DNA of 64,000 nt, from NCBI RefSeq assembly GCF_015477765.1, contig NZ_JADLQQ010000004.1:124001-188000 (forward strand), read 5' to 3'. Origin of the DNA: Nocardia transvalensis. GTDB taxonomy: Bacteria; Actinomycetota; Actinomycetes; Mycobacteriales; Mycobacteriaceae. Positions 1 to 7,760 of the stretch are shown here, one piece after another. Both the position numbers and the translations under genes were made by a program. The notes below the pieces were generated by a model. It had not been told where the DNA came from. It saw only the letters and a program-made list of their open reading frames with translations, and ran no database searches. Position 1 is the stretch's first letter. Each line of letters begins with the position of its first letter.

Positions 1-1
1 G

Positions 2-535
2 TTGAACCGCTTGCTGTTTCCCGGACCCGCCGCCGAATTCCTGGCGCACCGCGACAAGTACGGCGATACGTCGGGTCTGTCGGCCAACCAGTTCTTCTAC
101 GGGCTGCGTCACGGTGAGGAACACCATGTCCAGCTGGAGAAGGGCGTCACGCTGCTCATCGGCCTGGAGGCCATCTCCGAACCCGACGAGCGCGGCATGC
201 GCACCGTGATGTGCATCATCAACGGCCAGCTGCGCCCGGTGACCGTGCGCGACCGCTCCATCGCCAGCGAGATCCCCGCCGCGGAGAAGGCCGACAAGAC
301 CGACCCGAGCCACATCGCCGCTCCCTTCGCGGGCGTGGTGACCCTGATCGTCTCCGAGGGCGACACCATCGCCGCCGGCGACACCATCGGCACCATCGAG
401 GCCATGAAAATGGAGGCCGCCATCACCGCCCCCCGCGGCGGCGTCATCCAACGCATCGCCATCGCCAAGGTCCAACAGGTCGAGGGCGGCGACCTCCTGG
501 CGGTGGTCCGCCTCAACGAGGCCGCGGCGGAGTGA
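2..535 (+). CDS. pyc: pyruvate carboxylase, C-terminal part (cut by window edge)
   Basis: This is the last 177 residues of a biotin-dependent carboxylase; the true start lies to the left of the window. The first ~90 residues match the end of the pyruvate carboxylase tunnel (PYC_OADA) region. After a linker (about 88-103) comes a biotinyl carrier domain with the biotinylation motif EAMKMEA, the acceptor lysine being residue 136. Pyruvate carboxylase makes oxaloacetate from pyruvate, bicarbonate and ATP to refill the TCA cycle. The following rsmD and coaD match the M. tuberculosis order pca-rsmD-coaD, which favours pyruvate carboxylase over acyl-CoA carboxylases. Only the fragment is visible, so domain completeness cannot be judged. 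Confidence 0.93.
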   Translation: MNRLLFPGPAAEFLAHRDKYGDTSGLSANQFFYGLRHGEEHHVQLEKGVTLLIGLEAISEPDERGMRTVMCIINGQLRPVTVRDRSIASEIPAAEKADKTDPSHIAAPFAGVVTLIVSEGDTIAAGDTIGTIEAMKMEAAITAPRGGVIQRIAIAKVQQVEGGDLLAVVRLNEAAAE

Positions 536-665
536 GCGCGGCGGATACTCCGCCTACCCAGGCCGACTCCTCGGCCGCGGTCGGCCCCGGTTGCGCAGGC
601 TCGGTCGCCCGCGGAATCGGCGATGGTGGCCGGGGGCCGAAGCGGCGGATGCGGGTGGTGGGGCG

Positions 666-1223
666 ATGACGCGGATTGTGGCCGGGGTTGCGGGTGGGCG
701 GCGGTTGCGGGTGCCGCCTGCGGGGACGCGGCCTACCTCGGATCGGGTGCGGGAGGCGCTGTTCAGTCTGCTGACCGCGCGGGTGGATTTCGAGGGCATG
801 CGGGTGCTGGATCTGTATGCGGGGTCGGGGGCGCTCGGGCTGGAGGCGCTGTCTCGGGGTGCCGCTCATGCGTTGCTGGTGGAATCCGATCGCAAGGCGG
901 CGGCGGTGGTGCGCGCCAACATTGCCGACCTGGGGCTCCCGGGTGCCGAATTGCGCCCGGCCACAGTCTCTTCCGTCCTGGCAGCACCCCCGGCCGAGCC
1001 GTACGACCTGGTCTTCTCCGACCCGCCCTACGCCCTGGACGTCACCACCGTCCTCGCCGACCTGACCGCCCTCACCACCAACGCCTGGCTCCACCCCGAC
1101 GCATTGATCATCCTCGAACGCCCCACCCGCTCCCCCGAAACCCCCTGGCCCCCCGCCTTCACCCCCCTCAAACCCCGCCGCTACGGCGAAACCCGCCTCG
1201 ACCTCGCCGAGTACACCCCCTAA
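666..1223 (+). CDS. rsmD: 16S rRNA (guanine(966)-N2)-methyltransferase RsmD
   Basis: RsmD methylates G966 of 16S rRNA in the assembling 30S subunit, using S-adenosylmethionine. The 185-residue length is normal. The SAM-binding loop LDLYAGSGALGLE lies at residues 48-60, and the catalytic motif DPPY at 119-122 is the form used by N2-guanine methyltransferases. ATG 666 was chosen because the protein then begins MTRIVAGVAGGRRL, the usual RsmD start; the frame stays open further upstream but that part is low-complexity. It lies 130 bases after pyc and converges on coaD, with palindromic repeat A filling the gap between the two stops. Confidence 0.93.
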   Translation: MTRIVAGVAGGRRLRVPPAGTRPTSDRVREALFSLLTARVDFEGMRVLDLYAGSGALGLEALSRGAAHALLVESDRKAAAVVRANIADLGLPGAELRPATVSSVLAAPPAEPYDLVFSDPPYALDVTTVLADLTALTTNAWLHPDALIILERPTRSPETPWPPAFTPLKPRRYGETRLDLAEYTP

Positions 1224-1304
1224 CCCAGCCGCACCCCCTGTCGTCATCCGCACCCCGCGCAGCGCCTGCGAGGGGTGCGTTTACGAAGGAGGGGTGCGTC
1301 TGGG
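1224..1304. repeat. nested palindrome, GCACCCC family, copy A
   Basis: It starts at the base after the rsmD stop and ends 8 bases before the end of convergent coaD. The outer arms CCCAGCCGCACCCC (1224-1237) and GGGGTGCGTCTGGG (1291-1304) pair with one mismatch. The inner arms CGCACCCC (1249-1256) and GGGGTGCG (1272-1279) pair perfectly. The same four-block layout recurs at 1824-1905 and 3208-3283. It may act as a bidirectional terminator; there is no T-tract. Confidence 0.7.
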
Positions 1305-1311
1305 CGGCTCG

Positions 1312-1797
1312 TCAGGGGCGGCGTTCGGCGATGCGGGAGAGGAGGCGTTTGTGGACGGAGGCGGGGAGCATGTCGGAGACGTCGCCGCCGAAGGTGGCGA
1401 CCTCCTTGACCAGCGAGCTGGACAGGAAGCTGTAGGACGGGTTGGTGGCCAGGAAGTAGGTGTCGACGCCGGAGAGCTTCTTGTTCATCTGGGCCATCTG
1501 CAACTCGTAGCCGAAGTCGGTGGCGTCGCGCAGGCCTTTGACGATGGCGGTGATGCCCTGCTCCCGGGCGAAGTCCACCAGCAGTCCGTGCCAGGACTCG
1601 ATGCGGACGTTGGGCAGGTCGGCGGTCGCCTCGCGCAACATCTCCATACGCTCGTCGACGTTGAACATGCCCTGCTTGCTCTTGTTGATCATCACCGTGA
1701 CGACGAGCTCGTCGAACTGCACAGCCGCCCGCCTGATCACGTCGAGATGCCCATTGGTCACCGGATCGAACGACCCGGGGCACAGTGCTCCAGCCAT
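1312..1797 (-). CDS. coaD: phosphopantetheine adenylyltransferase
   Basis: CoaD transfers AMP from ATP to 4'-phosphopantetheine, giving dephospho-CoA, the penultimate step of coenzyme A synthesis. The 161-residue protein has the nucleotidyltransferase signature [11 protein letters not shown] at residues 7-17 and the C-terminal substrate-binding segment around [12 protein letters not shown]. The length matches the bacterial CoaD family. ATG at 1797 gives the canonical [12 protein letters not shown] start. It converges on rsmD, with nested palindromes on both flanks (1224-1304 and 1824-1905). Confidence 0.96.
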   Translation of the reverse strand: MAGALCPGSFDPVTNGHLDVIRRAAVQFDELVVTVMINKSKQGMFNVDERMEMLREATADLPNVRIESWHGLLVDFAREQGITAIVKGLRDATDFGYELQMAQMNKKLSGVDTYFLATNPSYSFLSSSLVKEVATFGGDVSDMLPASVHKRLLSRIAERRP

Positions 1798-1823
1798 GCT
1801 CGAACGCTAACAGGACAGGTAAC

Positions 1824-1905
1824 CCCAGCCGCACCCCGTATTGGCAAACGCACCCCGCACAAAGCTCTGGAGAGAGTGCGGGTGTGCGCACGGGGTGCGG
1901 CTGGG
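1824..1905. repeat. nested palindrome, GCACCCC family, copy B
   Basis: The perfect 16-bp outer arms are CCCAGCCGCACCCCGT (1824-1839) and ACGGGGTGCGGCTGGG (1890-1905). The inner arms around CGCACCCCGCAC (1849-1860) and GTGCGGGTGTGCG (1876-1888) pair with one bulge. On the minus strand it begins five bases after the stop of the AbiEi/DUF559-like gene and lies upstream of coaD. Confidence 0.75.
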
Positions 1906-1909
1906 TGGT

Positions 1910-2962
1910 TCAGAGACGGCGGGTGATCAGGCGTTTGGGTTCTGGTAGGGCGGCTTGGCGGATGAAGCCGTCGGGGTGTTCGTGGCGCGAGCGGGCCAAG
2001 GCGCGGCGGATACGGGGGAGGACCTCACCGGTGGGCAGTTCGTCCCAGGTCCAGCGGACGACCTGAAATCCGTTCGCCCGCAGGGCGTCTTCGCGGCGCT
2101 TTTCGGCGAAGACGGCATCGCCCGCTTCCTCGCCGGGCCGTAGCAGCCGCTCGTACTTGATCCGCCCGTCGAACTCTCCGACGACTCCGGTGTCGCCGAA
2201 GTAGAAGTCGACCCGGCCGAGAAACTGCCCCTCGCCCGTGTAGACCTCACCCTGCGAGGCCGGCATCGGTAGCCCTAGCCGCTGCAGCATCACCCGACTG
2301 CGCGATTCCCCCACACTTTCGCTGTGCGGCTCCAGGAATGCCACCACCCGCCGCGCCCACGCGATCCCCGTCCGACGCTTGGCCGCATCCAGCTCGATCG
2401 CCAGATCCGTAGCGGTGACGCCGTATTCGCGAGCGAGAGCATCACCGACGACCACCGCCGCCTCGAACGGCGCACTGCGCGCCAGATCGACGATCGTGCG
2501 CGCCGGAGTGGTCAGCAACACCCCCTCGATGTCGGCGACGGTCTCGATCGGAGCACAGTGCACTTTCAGATTCGGTTTGATCCGGCCACCGTTGCGGCGA
2601 TTGCGGGTGACGCAGATCCGGTCCAGCAGCGCCGACCACACCGGAGCGCCGTACATCACCGCCGCCGAATGGTGACTGAGCACCGCGCCGCTCGACAGGT
2701 CGGGTAATGCGGCCGAGAGGAGGACGCGATGGCGTTCGATGGCGTCCAACCCCTCGAATGTCTGCTCGTCCGCATAACTTCCACGCCGCACCCGACGCCA
2801 CCGCCCCCCTGCGCACAGCCGCCGGATCTCCTGGTCACTGACACCGCTCGCGACCACCTCATCCCTGCGGCGAACGCTCGCCACCGTGCGCAACCCGCAC
2901 GCGCTGCCCCTCGCGCAAGTCGGAACCGCCGACACGTGAGGCGGCTGATAGGGGCCGATCAC
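1910..2962 (-). CDS. AbiEi-like winged-helix / DUF559-type nuclease-fold protein
   Basis: A 350-residue protein of a type common in Nocardia and Mycobacterium. Residues ~30-60 look like the winged-helix N-terminus of AbiEi antitoxins (VSDQEIRRLCAGGRWRRVRRG). The middle (residues ~90-180) resembles the AbiEi core with LSHHSAAVMYG. The C-terminus resembles the DUF559/Vsr PD-(D/E)xK fold: GRVDFYF, then VVGEFDGRIKY, then EKRREDALRANGFQVVRWTW. The Asp of VDF, the Glu of GEFDG and the following Lys could form the metal site. No toxin gene (AbiEii) lies beside it, so a classical toxin-antitoxin role is not supported. Its real job is unknown. The start may lie up to ~30 codons further in. Confidence 0.6.
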   Translation of the reverse strand: MIGPYQPPHVSAVPTCARGSACGLRTVASVRRRDEVVASGVSDQEIRRLCAGGRWRRVRRGSYADEQTFEGLDAIERHRVLLSAALPDLSSGAVLSHHSAAVMYGAPVWSALLDRICVTRNRRNGGRIKPNLKVHCAPIETVADIEGVLLTTPARTIVDLARSAPFEAAVVVGDALAREYGVTATDLAIELDAAKRRTGIAWARRVVAFLEPHSESVGESRSRVMLQRLGLPMPASQGEVYTGEGQFLGRVDFYFGDTGVVGEFDGRIKYERLLRPGEEAGDAVFAEKRREDALRANGFQVVRWTWDELPTGEVLPRIRRALARSRHEHPDGFIRQAALPEPKRLITRRL

Positions 2963-3205
2963 TGGGCCTCAGGGTCGGTGCGCGGCCGCCGATTTCGCTG
3001 CAGCGGGAAACGTCGGCACGGCTCGGCGAACCGGCGAATGGGACGAACTCGGGGGCTGGACGCACTTCTGTCGGACCGCCACGAGATGCGGCCTCCCTGG
3101 CAACGTTTCATCGCAACACCTCCACATCGAGTACCCGCAACAATTGGTTTGCTCTGTTATGACGTGGGGTACTCCGCTGCGGTTCCTTACTCATGTGACC
3201 AGCTC
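2963..3205. other. intergenic stretch without a visible gene
   Basis: Together with the palindrome that follows, this forms a 325-base gap between the AbiEi/DUF559-like gene and the end of the GtrA-like gene, both on the minus strand. No reading frame here has coding character, and no tRNA or clear promoter was found. It presumably contains the promoter of the leftward AbiEi/DUF559-like gene. Confidence 0.5.
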
Positions 3206-3287
3206 ACAGCCGCACCCCGTACACACAGCCGCACCCCCTCCGGAGTGCTGGAGGGGGTGCGGATTTCGAGAAGGGGTGCGGCTTGGG
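3206..3287. repeat. nested palindrome, GCACCCC family, copy C
   Basis: The outer arms AGCCGCACCCC (3208-3218) and GGGGTGCGGCT (3273-3283) pair perfectly. The inner arms CCGCACCCCCTCC (3229-3241) and GGAGGGGGTGCGG (3250-3262) form a perfect 13-bp stem with an 8-base loop. On the minus strand it starts directly after the stop codon of the GtrA-like gene, the same position relative to a stop as copies A and B. Confidence 0.75.
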
Positions 3288-3827
3288 TCAGAAGACCCAG
3301 AGGCGGAGGGTGAGGAAGCGCAGGGTGCCTACGGCGGCGGTGATGGCGACGACCGCGATGGCTTCGGCGATGTCGCTGAGGCCGGGGGCGGTGAGGTCGA
3401 GGATCGCCAGAGCCCCGGAGGTGATGGCGAGGCCGGCCAGGGCCAGGCCGCCGCCCTCGAGTTGGGCGGTCAGCCAGTTCACGCGGTCGGAGGCGTGGAA
3501 GGTGAGGCGGCGGTGCAGTTCGTTGGCCAGGGCCGTGCTCACCACCGAGCCGGTGAGGTTGGCCAGTTGCGGGCCGCCGCCGTAGCAGGCCAGGAACAGC
3601 AGGAAGTAGCCGATATTGCTGAGGCCGCCGACGAGTGCGAACCGGATCAGCTGCGGGAACCAGTGGTCGCCGCGCAGGAATGCTCCCGCCCGCGTAAACA
3701 GGACACTTCCGAACGGAACTCCGGACGAGGCGGGCCGGGGGCGAACGCCCTCGGGCTGTGCGGGAATATCCGGGCCGGATTGCGGGATTACCCACATGCC
3801 CGGAGGTACCGGATATAGGACAGCCAT
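3288..3827 (-). CDS. GtrA-family membrane protein
   Basis: A 179-residue protein with a ~45-residue cytosolic N-terminus followed by about four membrane segments (residues ~58-75, 86-104, 118-140, 150-172). The first membrane segment begins with LIRFALVGGLSNIGYFLLF, typical of the GtrA family. These proteins are thought to help move polyprenyl-linked sugars across the membrane for cell-envelope glycosylation, for example of arabinogalactan. ATG 3827 is preferred over the longer frame because a GGAAAG ribosome site lies just upstream. No glycosyltransferase lies beside it. It is divergent from sepIVA, with two palindromes in the shared upstream region. Confidence 0.72.
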   Translation of the reverse strand: MAVLYPVPPGMWVIPQSGPDIPAQPEGVRPRPASSGVPFGSVLFTRAGAFLRGDHWFPQLIRFALVGGLSNIGYFLLFLACYGGGPQLANLTGSVVSTALANELHRRLTFHASDRVNWLTAQLEGGGLALAGLAITSGALAILDLTAPGLSDIAEAIAVVAITAAVGTLRFLTLRLWVF

Positions 3828-3879
3828 TGTCTTTCCGATCCAACTTCGCCGGATCCGGGGTCGCCGGAGGCCGACTGAT

Positions 3880-3930
3880 CTACCGCTCGGTAGTAAAGAT
3901 AACACCAAGTGGAGTGAATACCTCCACTTG
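3880..3930. promoter_or_regulatory. two perfect palindromes, candidate operators
   Basis: CTACCG (3880-3885) and CGGTAG (3888-3893) flank CT. CAAGTGGAG (3906-3914) and CTCCACTTG (3922-3930) flank seven bases. Both are perfect and sit in the divergent region, about 50-100 bases upstream of the GtrA-like start and 150 bases upstream of sepIVA. The shape suits dimeric repressors of TetR type; no cognate regulator is adjacent. Confidence 0.45.
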
Positions 3931-4078
3931 ATTTCTGTGGCCTTGGAAACACCTCACGACACACCGGAGGTGAACTGGGCAGATGATCGTGACGAGAGGC
4001 ACACTGGGCCCAGGCCGGTGCGAGGCCCGACGGCACGACATGCGCCGTGAGAGTTCGGCAGGAGAGTGGGGTCTGTAG

Positions 4079-4825
4079 ATGTATCGCGTATTCGAAGCAC
4101 TCGACGAACTGGTCGCGATCGTGGAAGAGGCGCGGGGCATCCCGCCGACCCGCAACTGCATCATCCCGCGCGGCGATGTGCTCGAGCTGCTCGACGACGT
4201 GCGCGAGGCCCTGCCCGGCGAACTCGACGACGCCCAGGACGTGCTCGACCACCGCGACAAGATCGTCACCGATGCGCGGGTGTCGGCCGAGAACACCGTG
4301 ACCAGCGCGAACGAACAGGCCAACGCGACGGTCTCCGCGGCCCGCGAGGAGGCCGATCGCATCCTCGCCGACGCCAAGGCGCACGCCGACCGCATGGTCG
4401 CCGAGGCTCGTGCCCATGCCGACCACCTGGTGAGCACCGCCCAGTCCGAGGCCGACCGGATCGTCGCCGATGGCAAGGCCGAATACGAGGCCGTCACCGG
4501 CCGGGCGCGCACGGAGTCGGATCGGATGATCGCGGCAGGTCAGGCCTCCTACGACCGCTCGGTTGCCGAGGGCCAGGCCGAACAGGACCGGCTGGTCTCC
4601 CAGACCGAGGTGGTGCGCGCCGCCCACGCCGAATCCGCCCGCCTGATCGACGCCGCCCACGCCGAGGCCGACCGCCTGCGCGAGGAATGCGACCACTACG
4701 TCGACTCCAAGCTCGCCGATTTCGAGGAGACCCTGCACACCACCCTGCGCACGGTCGGCCGCGGCCGCCAGCAGCTGCGCACCGGCGTGGGCGTCCCCGA
4801 CTACGCTTCCGAATTCCGCCGCTGA
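4079..4825 (+). CDS. sepIVA: SepIVA-like septation protein (DivIVA-related coiled coil)
   Basis: A 248-residue homologue of mycobacterial SepIVA (Rv2927c), a DivIVA-related cytosolic protein needed for cell division and polar organisation. The N-terminus MYRVFEALDELVAIVEEARGIP is followed by the conserved PTRNCIIPRGDVLELLDDVREALP block (residues ~23-46). Residues ~55-225 form a long Ala/Glu/Arg-rich coiled coil with repeated SA.EEADRI-type heptads. ATG 4079 has an AGGAGAG ribosome site. The synteny with DUF177-rpmF-rnc-mutM downstream matches mycobacteria, which supports the name. A tandem-repeat patch follows directly after the stop. Confidence 0.88.
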   Translation: MYRVFEALDELVAIVEEARGIPPTRNCIIPRGDVLELLDDVREALPGELDDAQDVLDHRDKIVTDARVSAENTVTSANEQANATVSAAREEADRILADAKAHADRMVAEARAHADHLVSTAQSEADRIVADGKAEYEAVTGRARTESDRMIAAGQASYDRSVAEGQAEQDRLVSQTEVVRAAHAESARLIDAAHAEADRLREECDHYVDSKLADFEETLHTTLRTVGRGRQQLRTGVGVPDYASEFRR

Positions 4826-4841
4826 CCCTTCGCTTCGCTCA

Positions 4842-5175
4842 GGGCTGAGAGATAGCGCGCTCGGGCTGAGAGGTAGCGCGCTCGGGCTGAGAGGTAGCGC
4901 GCTCGGGCTGAGAGGTAGCGCGCTCGGGCTGAGGGAATAGGGCGCTCCGGGCTGAGGGGATAGGGCGCTCCGGGCTGAGGGATAGGGCGCTCCGGGATGA
5001 GCGGAGGGTGCTCGCGGTGAAAGATGGGGCGCCCCGCAAGGACGGGGCGCTCGAGGTTGAGAGAGGGGGCGCTCCGGGATGAGCGGTGGGCTCCCGGGGC
5101 GAAAGAGGGGGTGCTCAGGGACAAGAGGGGGTGCTCAGGGATGAGGGGTGGAGCGTGGTGGCTCAGGGCTGAGGT
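4842..5175. repeat. tandem repeat array, ~21-23 bp units
   Basis: It fills most of the 432-base gap between sepIVA and the DUF177 gene. Units begin GGGCTGAG at 4842, 4863, 4884, 4905 and 4926 (exact 21-bp period), then at 4949, 4972 and 4994 (22-23 bp). After that it decays into related GGGGCGCTC/GGGGTGCTCAGGG blocks up to about 5175. Each unit carries GCGCTC or a variant. The 21-bp part reads as a seven-residue repeat on the minus strand, but nothing supports translation. No other feature is visible in the gap. Confidence 0.85.
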
Positions 5176-5257
5176 GGCCTGGGCCGGGCGTTCTTGTTTT
5201 GAGGTGGTGGGGGGTGGTCGCGTATTGTTGAGTGGTTGCCCATTCCACACGCCGAGC

Positions 5258-5878
5258 ATGAGTGAGTTCGTGATGCCTGCCGAATCCGGTTCCGGTCCGC
5301 GTCGTCGTCAGACCGATGCGGGGTTTGTGCTGGACACGCGCAGCCTCGGACGGGCGCCTGGATCCATGCGTGCGGTGCATCGCACCGTGACCGCGCCGGA
5401 GAAGATCGGTTTGGAGCTGGTCGGGATTCCGGCGGGGGACGAGATCGATCTCGATCTGACGCTGCAGGCCGTCTCCGAGGGTGTGCTCGTCACCGGCGCG
5501 GTGTCGGCCCCGGTGGCCGGCGAGTGCTCGCGCTGCCTCGAACCGTTCACCGACGAGATCGAGCTGCAGCTCACCGAGCTTTTCGCCTATCCGGACAGCA
5601 CCACTGAGCAGACCACCGAGGAGGACGAGGTCTACCGGCTGGTCGACGACATGATCGACCTGGAACCGGTGATCGTCGACGCCGTCGGCCTCGAACTTCC
5701 GCTGCAGCCGTTGTGCAAGGACGACTGCCCCGGACTGTGCCCGGAATGCGGTGTGCAGATGGCGATTGCGGGTTCTGATCACAAGCATGAGATACTGGAC
5801 CCTCGCTGGGCGGGGCTCGCGAATTTCGCGGCCGACACCGCAGCATCAGACCTAACCCGATCGACAGAGGAGAAGTAG
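5258..5878 (+). CDS. YceD / DUF177 family protein
   Basis: A 206-residue DUF177 protein, the counterpart of Rv2926c, encoded directly before rpmF as in many bacteria. It is thought to work in ribosome or 23S rRNA metabolism, but the exact reaction is not established. The central CSRCLEPF motif (around residue 89) and the C-terminal [13 protein letters not shown] motif (around residues 157-169) supply six cysteines that could bind zinc. The frame is open upstream to 5024, but that part runs through the repeat array, so ATG 5258 is taken; ATG 5273 is an alternative. The stop is two bases before the rpmF start, indicating one transcript. Confidence 0.85.
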   Translation: MSEFVMPAESGSGPRRRQTDAGFVLDTRSLGRAPGSMRAVHRTVTAPEKIGLELVGIPAGDEIDLDLTLQAVSEGVLVTGAVSAPVAGECSRCLEPFTDEIELQLTELFAYPDSTTEQTTEEDEVYRLVDDMIDLEPVIVDAVGLELPLQPLCKDDCPGLCPECGVQMAIAGSDHKHEILDPRWAGLANFAADTAASDLTRSTEEK

Positions 5879-5880
5879 TC

Positions 5881-6063
5881 GTGGCCGTTCCGAAGCGCCG
5901 GATGTCCCGTGCCAACACCCGCTCGCGGCGCAGCCAGTGGAAGGCCACCGCGCCGACCCTGATCACCTGCCCGAACCGGGCCTGCGGTCAGAAGACCCTG
6001 CCGCACATTGCCTGCCCGAACTGCGGCACCTACAAGGGCCGCCAGGTCGCCTCCGCCATCTGA
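5881..6063 (+). CDS. rpmF: 50S ribosomal protein L32, zinc-binding form
   Basis: A 60-residue ribosomal protein L32 starting at GTG ([17 protein letters not shown]). It keeps all four cysteines, in CPNRAC and CPNC, so it is the zinc-containing form. Many actinobacteria also carry a cysteine-free L32 used under zinc starvation; none is visible here. It sits between the DUF177 gene and rnc in what looks like a single operon, with a GGAGAAG ribosome site formed by the last codons of the DUF177 gene. Confidence 0.97.
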   Translation: MAVPKRRMSRANTRSRRSQWKATAPTLITCPNRACGQKTLPHIACPNCGTYKGRQVASAI

Positions 6064-6085
6064 TCGCCGCACCCGGTAGCCGATC

Positions 6086-6823
6086 GTGACCGCCAGCAAG
6101 GACGGAGCGGACGCACCCGCCGTCGGCGAAGCCGCTGACCACACCCCTCTGCTCGAGGCACTCGGCGTAGACGTGCGCCCGGAGCTGCTCCGGCTCGCGC
6201 TCACCCATCGGTCCTACGCCTACGAGAACGGCGGCCTGCCGACCAATGAGCGCCTGGAGTTCCTGGGCGACTCGGTGCTCGGTCTGAGCATCACCGAGCG
6301 GCTGTACCTCGAACATCCGGACAAGTCCGAGGGCGAGCTGGCCAAGCTGCGTGCCAGCGTGGTCAATATGCACGCCCTGGCCGAGGTGGCCCGCGGGCTC
6401 GGCGAGGGCGGTCTCGGCCGGCACCTGCTGCTCGGCAAGGGCGAGGAGCTGACCGGCGGCCGCGACAAGCCGAGCATCCTCGCCGACGGCATGGAGTCGC
6501 TGCTCGGCGCGGTGCATCTGCAGCACGGTATCGATGTCGCGCGCAGCGTCGTGCTGCGGCTGTTCGCGGATCTGCTCGAGCGCGGCCCCCGCATGGGCGC
6601 CGGCCTGGATTGGAAGACCAGCCTGCAGGAGCTGACCGCCGAGCGCGGTATCGGCGTGCCCAGCTACGAGATCACCTCGACCGGCCCGTACCACGACAAG
6701 GAGTTCACCGCCACGGCGGTGATCGGTGGCCAGGCCTACGGCAAGGGCGTCGGCCGGTCGAAGAAGGAAGCGGAGCAGAAGGCCGCGGGCGCCGCCTGGC
6801 AGGCACTGACCGCCGAGAGTTAA
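6086..6823 (+). CDS. rnc: ribonuclease III
   Basis: RNase III cuts double-stranded RNA and processes the rRNA precursor and structured mRNAs. The 245-residue protein has the catalytic signature [13 protein letters not shown] at residues 54-66, a second acidic stretch near residues 130-140 ([17 protein letters not shown]), and a C-terminal double-stranded-RNA-binding domain (about 174-243) ending in [16 protein letters not shown]. The start is GTG 6086. The TAA stop abuts the ATG of mutM with no gap, so translation is probably coupled. Gene order matches M. tuberculosis Rv2926c-Rv2924c. Confidence 0.96.
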   Translation: MTASKDGADAPAVGEAADHTPLLEALGVDVRPELLRLALTHRSYAYENGGLPTNERLEFLGDSVLGLSITERLYLEHPDKSEGELAKLRASVVNMHALAEVARGLGEGGLGRHLLLGKGEELTGGRDKPSILADGMESLLGAVHLQHGIDVARSVVLRLFADLLERGPRMGAGLDWKTSLQELTAERGIGVPSYEITSTGPYHDKEFTATAVIGGQAYGKGVGRSKKEAEQKAAGAAWQALTAES

Positions 6824-7684
6824 ATGCCGGAACTTCCCGAGGTCGAGGTCGTACGGCGCGGACTCGCCGAACATGTGGTGGGCCGCGTCGTCGAATCCGT
6901 GGCCGTCAAACATCCCCGCTCGGTCCGTCGCCATCTGCTCGGCGGTGACGATCTGGCCGCCCGGATGGCGGGACTGCGGATCGAATCCGCCCAGCGCCGG
7001 GGCAAATTCCTGTGGCTGACCTTCGACGATCCCGACACCGCGCTGGTGGTCCACCTGGGGATGAGCGGGCAGATGCTGGTACAGCCCGCCGACGCGCCCC
7101 TCGAGAAGCACGCCCACATCGTCGCCGCCCTCGACACGGGCGTTGAGGTCCGATTCGTCGACCAGCGCACCTTCGGCGGTTGGGCCCTCAACGAGGTGAT
7201 CGAGGTCGACGGCACCCTGGTGCCCGAATCGGTCGCCCACATCGGCCGCGATCCGCTCGACCCGCGCTTCGACCCGGAGCGCGTCGTCGCGGCCATGCGC
7301 GCCAAACAGTCCGAGATCAAACGCGTGCTGCTGGATCAGACGGTCGTCTCGGGCATCGGCAACATCTATGCCGACGAAGCCTTGTGGCGCGCCGGAATTC
7401 ACGGCGAACGCATCGCCGCCAAACTCACCCGCCCGGCACTGCGCGGGCTGCTGACCGATGTGCAGTCGGTGATGGCCGAGGCGCTGCAGGCCGGTGGCAC
7501 GTCCTTCGACGCGCTGTATGTGAATGTGAACGGCCAGTCCGGCTATTTCGAACGTTCCCTGGCCGCCTACGGTCGCGAGGACGAGCCGTGCCGACGCTGC
7601 GGCGCGGCGATCCGCCGGGAGAAGTTCATGAACCGTTCGTCCTACTCCTGCCCACGCTGCCAGACAAAGCCGCGGGGGAGATGA
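6824..7684 (+). CDS. mutM: formamidopyrimidine-DNA glycosylase
   Basis: MutM (Fpg) removes 8-oxoguanine and formamidopyrimidines from DNA and nicks the abasic site. The 286-residue protein starts with the catalytic MPELPEVE (Pro2 is the Schiff-base nucleophile), contains the helix-two-turn-helix region around [15 protein letters not shown], and ends with a four-cysteine zinc finger (CRRCG...CPRCQ) that carries the DNA-binding arginine loop. It begins at the base after the rnc stop. A short GC hairpin follows its stop directly. This guards a GC-rich genome against oxidative damage. Confidence 0.96.
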   Translation: MPELPEVEVVRRGLAEHVVGRVVESVAVKHPRSVRRHLLGGDDLAARMAGLRIESAQRRGKFLWLTFDDPDTALVVHLGMSGQMLVQPADAPLEKHAHIVAALDTGVEVRFVDQRTFGGWALNEVIEVDGTLVPESVAHIGRDPLDPRFDPERVVAAMRAKQSEIKRVLLDQTVVSGIGNIYADEALWRAGIHGERIAAKLTRPALRGLLTDVQSVMAEALQAGGTSFDALYVNVNGQSGYFERSLAAYGREDEPCRRCGAAIRREKFMNRSSYSCPRCQTKPRGR

Positions 7685-7685
7685 A

Positions 7686-7701
7686 GCACCCCCAGGGGTG
7701 C
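7686..7701 (+). terminator. short GCACCCC/GGGGTGC hairpin after mutM
   Basis: Perfect 7-bp arms GCACCCC (7686-7692) and GGGGTGC (7695-7701) with a two-base loop start one base after the mutM stop. There is no T-tract. The arm sequence is shared with the nested palindromes at 1224, 1824 and 3206, so it may be a minimal member of that family. Confidence 0.4.
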
Positions 7702-7760
7702 AACTGAAGCGCTACCGTTTTCACTACGGCCTCGAGTACGGACCGTGAAAGGGAGGACGG

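Noticed and set aside
5024-5257. 78-codon N-terminal extension of the DUF177 protein
   Set aside because: It runs through the tandem-repeat patch and has no family similarity; ATG 5258 gives the expected length.
4801-5259. Minus-strand frame reading as a seven-residue LSARARY repeat
   Set aside because: It exists only because the DNA repeat has a 21-bp period; units of 22-23 bp break the pattern and there is no start signal.
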